Assembly (NCBI GenBank): GCA_903772945.1
Contig: CAICTM010000328.1
Coordinates: forward strand, 1 to 64,000
Source of the DNA: Seminavis robusta
Taxonomy: Eukaryota > Bacillariophyta > Bacillariophyceae > Naviculales > Naviculaceae
Direction: 5' to 3'
DNA: 64,000 nt
The notes under the pieces are model-generated. The model saw nothing but the letters and a program-made list of their open reading frames with translations. It was not told the DNA's origin and did not search any database. Position 1 is the first letter of the stretch; every line of letters begins with the position of its first letter. The position numbers and the translations under genes were made by a program. Of this stretch, positions 12,290 to 21,989 are shown piece after piece.

Positions 12290-13051
12290 ATGAAGGACAC
12301 CGTGAAGCAGAAACGCTCAAAGGCCACTGGACCTCTGTGGAAACGTCATATGTGGCAAAATACTTAGGAGACGATACACCGAGGCATAGGAGACTATCGA
12401 AATGATTTAAGAGACGAAAGCAATCGTCTCCTATATTTAGGAGATGATTCAGTAGGAGACATTCCAATTAGGAGACGATCATTTCGAAATAGGAGACGAT
12501 CCGAAAGATTTAGGAGACGATACCATACAGTTTACATGGTACACTTAGGAGACGATCCGTTGGGAATAGGAGACGATCCGTTGAAAACAGGAGACGATTG
12601 AAGAGACTTTAAAAGATTTAGGAGATGATCCGGATCATTTATAGGAGACGATTGCTTTTAATTAGGAGACGATCAAAGGATTTAAGAGAAGATTATTAGC
12701 ACGATTCGAATTTTCCACAGAGGTCCTGATATGCGCCTCTACTGGCTACAAGACAGAGTCAACCCAAAACAGTACACAGTCTACTGGCAACCTGGCTCCC
12801 TCAATCTTGCCGACTACCCATCCAAACACCACCCAGCAAAGCATCACCAACGAATGCGACCAACCTACCTAGACTATATGAACTTGACAGCACACAGCTC
12901 CACAATGCCTTCCCAAGCCAATCACACAAACAACATCCACATCAACACAACTCTGTACTCCTTGTGCGAGGGTGTGTTAAAGTCCCAGTCACTCTGCGAC
13001 ATTGACCCTTATATCCACCAGAAGCACGTCCCACAAAGCCAACCAGTATGA
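12290..13051 (+). mobile_element. Older retroelement pol fragment, right part (RNase H end), fossil
   Basis: Continuation of the fragment at 4,311-5,055 on the far side of the Copia insertion. From 12,729 onward an RNase H C-terminal peptide is visible (MRLYWLQDRV, then NLADYPSKHHPAKHHQRMRPTYL). This piece is itself interrupted at 12,330-12,725 by a small TIR element. No LTR is seen downstream. Broken and incomplete. Confidence 0.65.
12330..12725. mobile_element. Satellite-cored TIR element 1 (non-autonomous DNA transposon)
   Basis: A 396-bp insertion flanked by CTG on both sides (12,327-12,329 and 12,726-12,728). It has perfect 14-bp terminal inverted repeats: GACCTCTGTGGAAA at 12,330-12,343 and its reverse complement at 12,712-12,725. 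Almost the whole interior is an irregular array of TAGGAGACGAT-like units (more than ten), mostly in one orientation with one inverted copy near 12,404. It has no coding capacity. It sits in the RNase H region of the older retroelement fragment, whose coding resumes right after it, which fixes the ends independently. Repeated subterminal motifs are often transposase-binding sites; that role is inference here. The superfamily is undetermined (3-bp target duplications occur in PIF/Harbinger- and CACTA-related groups). Confidence 0.85.
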
Positions 13052-13392
13052 CTGCCCACAGCTCGCGGGACCGACACTTAGATGTAGATCCAGCAGATCC
13101 TCTAACGGCAATTACCAATGCCAACTGCCGTTCGGGGACAGAAACCACCAAAGCCAATAGCTCATAATTGTTTCTAACCTCCAGTTAAACCCTCAGAGCT
13201 ATGGATTGCAAGGAAGTACGGCAGGAGCACAATTAGTAGCTCTATTAGCTCTAGCTAGCGGTGCCGTGCTGTACGGTGTGTACGTTACGGTACGTACCCA
13301 CGTAAATTTAATGAGCTGTCTCCCGCTTATTCTCTTTGTCTCCGTCGTCTGAGAGAGTTGTTATGTGTTCTATAGTATTTGTTGCTGTGCTG
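13052..13392. other. Non-coding stretch between retroelement fragment and TIR element 2
   Basis: No gene seen. Contains short GGTAC/GTACG-rich and AGCT-rich patches around 13,240-13,310. Confidence 0.4.
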
Positions 13393-13786
13393 GACCGTCC
13401 GACGGTTTTCACACAGGATTTAAAAAATCTTGAAATTGCCATGACTGACTGACCGTTTAAAACAATCCCTTAAACAATCCCTTAACTCATCAACTATCCC
13501 TTAAACAATCCCTTAAAGAAACAATCCCTTAAAACAATCCCTTTAATCTTGGACTATCCCCTAAACAATCCCTTAACGCCAAATGGAAATACCATACAAC
13601 TATCCCCTATTTCTTCAACTATCCCCTAAACAATCCCTTAAATAAACAATCCCTTAACAACAGTCCCTTAAATCTTTGATTCTCCCTTAAACAATCCCTT
13701 AAGAAACAATCCCTTAATTGTGCTGGTCAAGTTTTTTGTCAGTCGTGGAAGCTTTTTAAATCCTGAGTGAAAACCGTCGGACGGTC
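13393..13786. mobile_element. Satellite-cored TIR element 2 (non-autonomous DNA transposon)
   Basis: A 394-bp element flanked by CTG (13,390-13,392 and 13,787-13,789). The terminal inverted repeats are about 34 bp with one mismatch, beginning GACCGTCCGACGGTTTTCAC (13,393-13,426 and 13,753-13,786). The interior is an array of CAATCCCTTAAA/CTATCCCCTAAA-type units, about twenty, nearly all in one orientation. Terminus (GACC), target duplication (CTG) and length agree with element 1 although the core repeat is unrelated. No coding capacity. Confidence 0.87.
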
Positions 13787-15434
13787 CTGAAGGCTCCGTG
13801 GCTAGCCTGAGTTTGACGATTTGGGGATAGACGTCTCCTGGGTAGCGTTTCGATTGGTAGGAACGTAACCCATCATCGTGCTTTTCTGTGTGGCAATGAC
13901 TGATTTCTGGGAGGAAGCATTGGTACTGTACATTTCGTTGCTTTGCCTTGTTTTGATGGAGTTTGGGTTGGATTCTCCGCTGCTAGCTAGCTAGAAGTCG
14001 CCATGGTTGGTCGTTTCTTTGTTTTCGAAGGTACAGCACGTGGATGCCAAACCTTCGAGGGTATTCATACAGACAGTTGATTGCTTAACCTAGACGGTGC
14101 TGCTGTCGAGCCCGCTTGCCTATGTGGAAGATTGCCGCTGGAAGGCGCCATGGTCCCTCTTTTTCTTGAGGAGCGTTGATCCCAATGGGCTGAATCCAGG
14201 ATGCTACGGTATGTCTCTGCTGGATCTGTAGTATCAGGGGATGATTTAGAGTGGCCCTGGAAGGTAATCTATACAGGATGCTAGTACGGGTTCTTGCTTC
14301 CTGCTTGGGGGGCATGGTTTGAGCTAGAGGTAGAGCTAGTAGAGTGTCTTGAGGGGTAGTATTCTTCACTTGAATGAAAGACACCGCGATTCCTTCACTG
14401 GTGCAGCTTGTGCTGTATTTTCATAGCTCGGTTGAATGAGTTTCATGGACGCTACGTTTCGACCTGGCTGGTCTGGGCTTGCCATGAGTCCTCCTCGTGT
14501 CTTTGATGAAGCACCCAATTTGTGGTGCCCTACGCCAATTTTGAGCAATGTCAACGTTATTGGAGGGGTGGAGGACTGATGCAGTATTCCATTCAGGTTG
14601 TCTTTAGACTAGCTACGGTAGCCCCAAGGCGTTGAGATGAACCAGAGACGAGATGCGGCTTCCCAGTCAATGTATCTCTCATTATCACCCAACCATGCAG
14701 GTACTAGCTAGTAGGTTTTGAAGACTGTTTCGAGGACTCGGTTCAGCGTGCCAGACGAGGTCCTGGGTCCAGACTTAGCAGAATGAACCTGGCAATAATA
14801 GACTAGCTAATACCTTGAACCATTTATCGGTGCTCCATCGGAGTGATTCTTGACAAGTGTCTTTGGACAGCTCTACGGCTCTAGCTAGTCTCTACCTTGT
14901 GGTTGGACAGGGCAAGAGCGGCACGATTACAGGTAGCAATTATTGCTTTCTTCTTTCTTGGACCCCGGATGCCATGAGAAGGCAAGTCAACAAGTCAACC
15001 GGTGAACGTCCAAAAAAGAAGCCGACAAAGCCCTCCACTTAAATCCGAGTAGCAGCTGGGGTGGCCTCTGTTATTTATCAACACGGTGTGCGTATTGCCT
15101 TTGACCGTCACAAGAAATCTCTACGAAGCTTTCAGTCGTAAGCTTTACTCGCACAAGTAGATACCGCTAAATCCAATCTGACTACTCAAAGTCTCAAGTT
15201 GAATGTTCCTTTGTTGTTGGTCCTGCTGTTCCGTTCCACCGACAGAGCAACGTGAAAGTCCCATTATGCCTTGCCTGATTGCCGCTTCCACCGCAAACAA
15301 AATTTGTTGTCAACCAAACTAAACCAAACAGCCAAGAAACTCTCATAAAATTTCTCGTATCAAAGGAATTTTTAAAAGCAAGCCAACAAGTAAGAAGTAA
15401 TCAAGCAACCAGATTCACATCCTCATCAACAAAA
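13787..15434. other. Upstream region of megasynthase A; no gene recognised
   Basis: About 1.6 kb with only short frames lacking features. The last ~300 bases are A-rich and probably hold promoter and 5' UTR of gene A; no TATA box or initiator can be assigned with confidence. Confidence 0.4.
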
Positions 15435-18400
15435 ATGAAGGTTTTCTCCACCATCCTTGAGGCCATCAACTATCATGCCTCTGAAACCCCAGATAAGGTT
15501 GTAATCACCTGGGTTGATATCAGGTGCCAGGAACAGAACAAGATGACATTCAAGCAGCTGGAAAATGAATCCAATGCTGTGGCGGCTCGTCTTCTCAAAT
15601 TGGGATGCAAGAAAGGTGATCGCGTCATGGTGGCATACCCCTTTGGCCTTGAGTTCTTGGCTGGAATGTTTGGAGCCATGAAGATTGGAGTTATCCCCTG
15701 TTCCATCTATCCACCCAATCCCAATCAGCTCAAGACAGATATGCCCAAGTTCCGTGGATTTGCTGAGGATGCTGGAGCCAAGTATGCTCTTTCGACTAAC
15801 GTGTTTGCTGCTGCCATGACCGCAGCAAGTGTCCTCTACAAGTCTGGTGTTACGTGGATCGGAACAGACAAACTACCAATCAAGAAGAGCAAACCCAACA
15901 AGCCCAAAGATTACGAGACATTTGTGGGAGAACCAGAAGACATCTGCTTCATCCAATACACATCCGGTAGTACTGGTCGCCCAAAAGGAGTCATGATCGG
16001 TCACCACAATCTTGTGGAAAATATTCGTGGTATTTCCTGCATGTCAGATACTGATGTACTCAGTTCAACTGTTGCAGCCCTGTGGGTTCCTCAATATCAT
16101 GGTATGGCCAAATATCTGTCTCCCTGACTTCTAGAATTGACATTTTGACTGCATCCATCACTCACTCCAGACGCCTATTTCCTTATCCTATAGACATGGG
16201 GCTTGTGGCTGGGTTCATGTCTACCATATATGGAGGTATTCATCTTGTTATGGCATCCCCTTTGGATTTTATTGCCAATCCTCTGCTCTGGAGTGATATG
16301 GTAGAGACCTACAAGGCCACCCTTACCTGTGCCCCCAACTTTGCCTATGCCTTGCTCCTCAAGAGGTTGCAACAGGCCAACCGAACAGCTGACTGGAGTT
16401 GTGTAAGGCGAGCCATGTTTGGGGGTGAACCTTCTCAAAGTCACATTGTGGCTGCAGTGGCCAAGACCCTCTCCATCAAGCCTGAGAATTTATACAACAT
16501 CTATGGTATGGCCGAATCAGTGGTGTTTCTTACTGGCGGCCCAGCTTATCCGGATTCCGAGGGGCTGGTCAGCTGTGGCGAAGTAAACTCCCCAACCCTT
16601 AGGCTCCGAATTGTCGAGGATGGAAAAGAGGTTAAAGAAGGACATGTTGGAAGTATCTGGGCCCAGTCACCTAGAGTGGCAGCTGGTTACTATGGCCAGT
16701 CTGAGCTAAGCACCGCTGCCTTTGCAAATGCATTGCCCAGCTATGATGGAACCTGGCTAGACACAGGAGATTTGGGAAAGATCGTGGATGGGCAGCTCTA
16801 TGTCACCGGACGAGTCAAAGACGTCATCATTATCAATGGCAAGAACTACTATCCATCTGATTTGGAGCTCTCTATTGATGATCTCTTCGGTCATGATATC
16901 CGCCCAGGCAGAACCACTGCCTTCCAGCATGGGGAAGACAGTGTTGGTATCACAGTGGAGGGCCGCAAGGGCTTTGAGAAATCATCAAAATCAGACTTGG
17001 CTGTCCACATAGCCAATCATGTGTCTCAAGTGCATGGGCTGTTTGCTGTTGAGGTAGTTGTTCTCAAGCTTGGTGTGACACCAAAGACAACCTCTGGAAA
17101 GCTTAAGAGGAGTCTGATCAGGCAGACTACTCTTGCAAGTGAGTGGAAAGCATCATCTGTGCTGCTACACTTTGAACGGAGGGAAGTTGTTGCTCCTCTT
17201 GCCAAGGGTAAGAGGTCTTCTTTCCTGGAGAGAAGCTTTTCAATGAAAGGTGTTGCTAGCTGTGAGTTCTACCTTGCCGAAGATGCTGAAAACACACTAT
17301 TGCAGAGGTCAATGTCTTTTCCAGGTCGATCACTTGATTCAGACTATAAAGAGCAGCTGCATGTTGCTGTTGTGGGAGCTGGAGCTGCTGGCCTAGTCAC
17401 AGCACTACGATTGGCTCAACGAAACATCAACGTCACACTGCTGGAACGCAATGAGAAAATTGGCGGACATGCTAGACACGTGGAAGTTTTTGGGCATGAA
17501 CGGAATCCTGCTTTCGGTGTGTTTCTTGCAGAAGAGTCACCAAATCTAATCGCTCTGACTGAAGAACTTGAAGTAGAGGCACTTTGCCTTGCTGAGTCCA
17601 GACACTCTCGAGGCATTGTCACAATGGGAGAGAAGGAAATTCCTTCCGTGTCACAAGCTGAAGCAAACCGTTTTATTGGACAAATGCAGATCATACACAA
17701 AGCTGGTACTGGGCAAGATGAGACAATTGGCCAGTACTTCATTCGGAGTCGATTTGATCAACATTTCATTGTCTACTTCTACATTGGCAAAATTGTTAGC
17801 TTTTTCCCTGGGCAAACAATCCAAGACTACCTCAATATTCCACTGGAACTAGTTGCTTGGTTTGTTGTCTCTGCAAGCATCAGCAAGAACGATCTTTTGC
17901 GGCTACGTAACAAGGACTACATGCAAAGATTTGAATCTACACTGAGGAGCCTGGGTGTTGAAATGAGGACCAATGTTTCTACTGAGGTAGTAAGCCGTGA
18001 TGCTACTGGCGTCACAATAAGAACCAGCAAGAATGACAACGAGGAGATACTGGAGGTTCACAAGCTTGTGCTGGCTGTTCCGCCAAATTCGGCAGTCAAA
18101 GTTCTTGGTTTAGGCATGTCACCCCAAGAACAAGTGCTGGCTGAATTTTATTGCCCTCTGGAAACTGTTGTGCTTCACCAGGACTCAAAATGGTCAGATC
18201 TTACAGAACCCAACAAAATCGTGGCAAATATTCCAGATTATGGGGCATCATTGCCATCTTTCAATGATACAGTTCCAATCACAACCTCCCTAGTAAGCGG
18301 TGAGTGCAGATTTCCTTGGCATATCTTTGGAATCTATCTTGTGCACGTAAAATCTCACCTTTTTGGGCACTCTCTCCTCAGACACTGACCACAAAACACC

Positions 18401-21176
18401 CGTCTACGTTACACATGCATATGCCACACATGAAAAGCTTGAGTTTGATTCTCCAGTGGAAAAGATGTCTTTCACACACACAAAAATCACATGCAAAACT
18501 ATCCAGCTCAGAAACTCTTTGCTGCAGAATCAAGGGAAGCATTCTACCTACTTTGCTGGTGGATGGACACGAGGGAAAATGCTACATGAGGATGCCGTTG
18601 TTAGTGGAATCCTCGCTGCCAATGCAATACTTGAAGCTTGCAGTATGGTTCCACATCCAGTTCTAGAGAGAGAGACACCTGTGCCATCCAATCAGTTGAT
18701 CAGCAAAGCGGTCGCTGAGGTGGTACTGTCAGATATCCAGGCACCAACCAACATCAACTTTTCTGCTAGATATGCCAATGTAGTCATGTCTGTTTTTGGG
18801 TCAGAGTTTGACTCATCCAAGACATGGACAGAGAATGGACTTACCTCCCTAAAGAGTGCTGAGCTGAGGAATAAGCTGGAGGAAGCCATGCATGTGGTAC
18901 TTCCCGCAAACTTCGAACAGCTTCACCCAACACCGAAGGCACTTTCTGCCTTCTTGGAAGCATCAGAAGGCAGAGGCTTTCCTATTGATCAAGCATGCAC
19001 CCACTCCGACGTCCTTTGGAGTTCAACAAGATCTAAGCTCAGCAAACTTCAGCTTGGAGTCCTGCAGACTTTTGGCTCCATTGTGATCCTTCAACTGCTG
19101 TTAATTTCCGTTGTTCCGTCCTTCTTTCTTGTCTCATGGGTATTGGACCAATGTGGTTCAAGTGAAACCGGCGTTTGCAATGGTCCATTGAATTGGGTGC
19201 TCTTGCCTGCAACTTTCCCTCTGTTCATCCTCTCCTTCTCATTGATTGTGGTATTCTGCAAGTATGCTGTCATTGGAACATACCGTCATCATCATTTTGA
19301 GCTCTTGTCGTGGAGCTATCTTCACTGGTGGTTCATGGACAGGCTCATGGAAGTATGGGAGTCTCTTGTGGGACCATTTTATGTGGAAACGAAGTACATT
19401 TGGATCTTCTACTGGCTGCTTGGAGCAGATCTGGCATGGTCTGCCAAGATTGAATCCTTCATCCGTGAATTTGATCTTGTCAAAGTGGGGGGGAATGCCA
19501 CTATTGGGTATCCCATCAAGTGCAGGAAGTTCTCTCTTTCCAATGAAACTAGCCCACTGATGACCTTCCGTCCCATTGTGGTTGAAAGCAACAGCCATGT
19601 GTCTGGCATGATTGGCCCTGGAGCCAAGATTGGAGATGGCAGCAAAGTGGAGAAGCTGTCAGTTGTCCAAGAGGGAGCATTAGTTCCTGACGGTGTTCTT
19701 GCCAGAGGAAACCCAGCATACAATGCTGGCTCGTTCAAACACCAAAAAGCAAGCTCTGCTGAAGAATCTATGTTGGATGTCTTCAAGATAGTTTGGACAA
19801 TCTTTGAAGCTTATCATTTCTTTATGCTTTCCTATTTGGTGCATGCCACACTCAGCCTGATTTTGCCTTCTTGGCGATACAGTGGCATTTTGCATTGGAT
19901 CTTGCTATTTCCGATGGCATCCTTCCTTGCTCTGCTCACCAGCATTGCCCTAAAGTGGCTTTTGATTGGTAAAAGAGATCCATCAGATAAATATGAGGGT
20001 TCTCTGTGGCGGCGAGCAACCAACTGGGCGTGCGACTTCCACTTTCACATCGCAGCTTGGCCCATCACTCCATTTATTGGTCATTCCAAACTCTGGACTA
20101 TCATTCTTTTTTCCCACGGCCTGGATGTCGACATGGTTTCAGAGCTGAATATCAACCCTCATACCCAATTCACTCCCTCCAGGGTTGACTATGTCAAGAT
20201 TCGCAACTCCTTTCTTAGCACTATCTCTCTTGATCTGAACCATGAATGTGCAGATCGAACGATTGAGATCATCAACAGCAGCATTGGTTATGGGGTGAAC
20301 CTTCATGCTGGCATTAGAATTTTGCATTCTGTTCTCCCTCCAAGAGCGGATGTGTCTGAAAGTGTCATGGACTTGAACCAATCGGGCCTGACTTTCCAAC
20401 CGAACTTGATTCTGGACATGGTCGTACCTGAAATCGCACAACAGGCGTTGAATGTGGTCCTTTTTGCATCCATCATACCTTCCTTTGAAGTTGGGCATGT
20501 GGCTACAACAAGCTCATCAGCCACCAGTGCTGTGCTAGGTTTGATGGCTGCTGTTGTGTTGCAAATGACTGTATGGAACCTCTCCTCCATGGCATTTGAA
20601 CGGATACTCTTGAATCTACCTTCTCGGGCTCAGCAAGTTTTGTTTGGGGCATACATCAATCATGTTTGGCTTTTCCGTGTTCGAAACTGGCTTGTTTACC
20701 TTCTGTATGGAACACCCATGTTTGGACAGTATGCGAGCATGATGGGTGCTGAGGTGGATGGTGATCTCTGGTTTTTTGGCCATACACTTTATGAATTTGG
20801 CCGGCTCCACTTTCGCGGCTGCACCATTATTGACAGTTCTTACGTGAGCGGTCACTTTATTGATGGAAATGGGCTATCAATTGATGACACTATTATGTCT
20901 GGGGTTCTCCATCCTGGGTGTGTTGCTATTGCAGGTTCTGTTGGATTTGGAGAAAATGGTCCTTGGAAGCTCTTCTTAACAAGTGGTGATGGTACCAAGG
21001 AATCGACACAAACACCACCAGGGGATGCCACCTCCAACCATCTTGGTTCATCTCTCTCATTGCCTGTTGGCAATGATCCTGCCAATAACAACCATTCAAG
21101 TCAAGGTCTCCAAGGTGCAAGCCTCAGTGGCTACTCGGCCCAGCAGGACCTGGAAACCTGTGATTTTGAAGTATAG
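15435..21176 (+). CDS. Megasynthase A: FAAL - FAD oxidoreductase - carrier - Pls-like membrane terminal domain
   Basis: Three exons: 15,435-16,101, 16,194-18,299 and 18,382-21,176, with GT-AG introns of 92 and 82 bp, both phase 1; 1,855 residues. Residues 1-540 are an adenylate-forming domain of fatty-acyl-AMP-ligase type: YTSGSTGRPKG at 175-185, QYHDMGL around D223 (codon split by intron 1), YNIYGMAE at 323-330, WLDTGD ending D415, GRVKD at 428-432, and TTSGKLKR with candidate catalytic Lys525. A dinucleotide-binding motif GAGAAG (617-622) opens an FAD/NAD(P) amine-oxidase-like domain to about 1,030. The carrier domain has ENGLTSLKS with Ser1080 as likely phosphopantetheine site. From about 1,150 come six or seven membrane helices and three beta-helix-like segments, as in NRPS terminal domains of epsilon-poly-lysine synthetases. 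The ATG at 15,435 is chosen over the in-frame one at 15,279 because paralogues begin there. Likely role (inferred): activates, carries and modifies a fatty acyl group at a membrane. Frame intact. Confidence 0.88.
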
Positions 21177-21989
21177 TTAAAAGGATCAATTAAAAATGCA
21201 ATGAGGTCATGTTGCTCGCTTTCAGCCCTTGTAGTGAATCTTTTGCGTGCGAACAAGGGGGTTGCTTTTTAAAAGAGTAGGTAGCTCAAAAGAGGGGTCA
21301 TGCAGACGATGCGTCTTCCTGTTTTCTAGGTACTGGCATCGTGCTTTGAGAATGTCCATTGAACAGACGATTGAAACTCATGGACGATGGGGCAAAGAGC
21401 TTTGCCAGCAGTGTGGCAGTGGCAGTTAGACCTAGCTAGCAGGACAGTGAACACTGTTGGTCAAATGCCGCGTGTAGTTACAGCGGCTGGCTGGTGCCGA
21501 CCCCCCACATTGGGCGGGATAGCAGACACTCGGAAAGCACGGAAGGAATCATGAGCTCTGATGTTTTGCAAGCTACCCCGAGTATGGGTGCCGGATGGAA
21601 TGGCACATCGCTGGATATGATATCGATCATAGGCAGCCGAGTGCTATCAAGCCACACGAATTCCACGTCAAACCCATTTGGTTTCTCGCGGTGAACCACA
21701 CAGAGAGCCCGAGTGATGCAAGCCGAAAGGCAAAGTAGGCCACGAAACGAAACCACCACTAGTAGTAGAGACCCAATAAAGATGGCAGCGTTCATCGTTC
21801 AATCCTTTGTGGCCAGATGATCAAGTTGCAAACAGGGGTGCTACGGTACTACCAAAAGACGCTGCCGAAAGGCTTTGCGAGCAAACATGACACCTAGCCT
21901 ATACAGTGATGAAATCTTCGGGTCGAGCTGAAACAACGAATGTCGAGAAGCACATGCACAAAGCAACAAACCCTTCTGCGTCTCTTTAG
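21177..21989. other. Convergent intergenic region between gene A and the UBL-repeat gene
   Basis: About 0.8 kb between two convergent stop codons, presumably holding both 3' UTRs. A 105-codon minus-strand frame (21,478-21,795) is listed separately with low confidence. No repeat or RNA structure recognised. Confidence 0.45.
21478..21795 (-). CDS. Possible small membrane-anchored protein
   Basis: A 105-codon frame whose first ~30 residues form a hydrophobic stretch (IFIGSLLLVVVSFRGLLCLSA) that could be a signal anchor. The rest is unremarkable, with Cys at several positions. I do not recognise it. It overlaps a shorter plus-strand frame, has no visible paralogue here, and lies in the expected 3' UTR of its neighbours, so it may well be chance. 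Confidence 0.2.
   Translation of the reverse strand: MNAAIFIGSLLLVVVSFRGLLCLSACITRALCVVHREKPNGFDVEFVWLDSTRLPMIDIISSDVPFHPAPILGVACKTSELMIPSVLSECLLSRPMWGVGTSQPL

Noticed and set aside
12330-13786. Regular repeats resembling a CRISPR array
   Set aside because: Repeat units are 10-12 bp with irregular spacing, enclosed by inverted repeats and a target duplication, in a eukaryotic context; transposon structure explains them.
15279-15434. 52-residue N-terminal extension of gene A as a targeting peptide
   Set aside because: Gene D has a stop codon just before the equivalent start and all paralogues align from the internal Met; the extension is not conserved.
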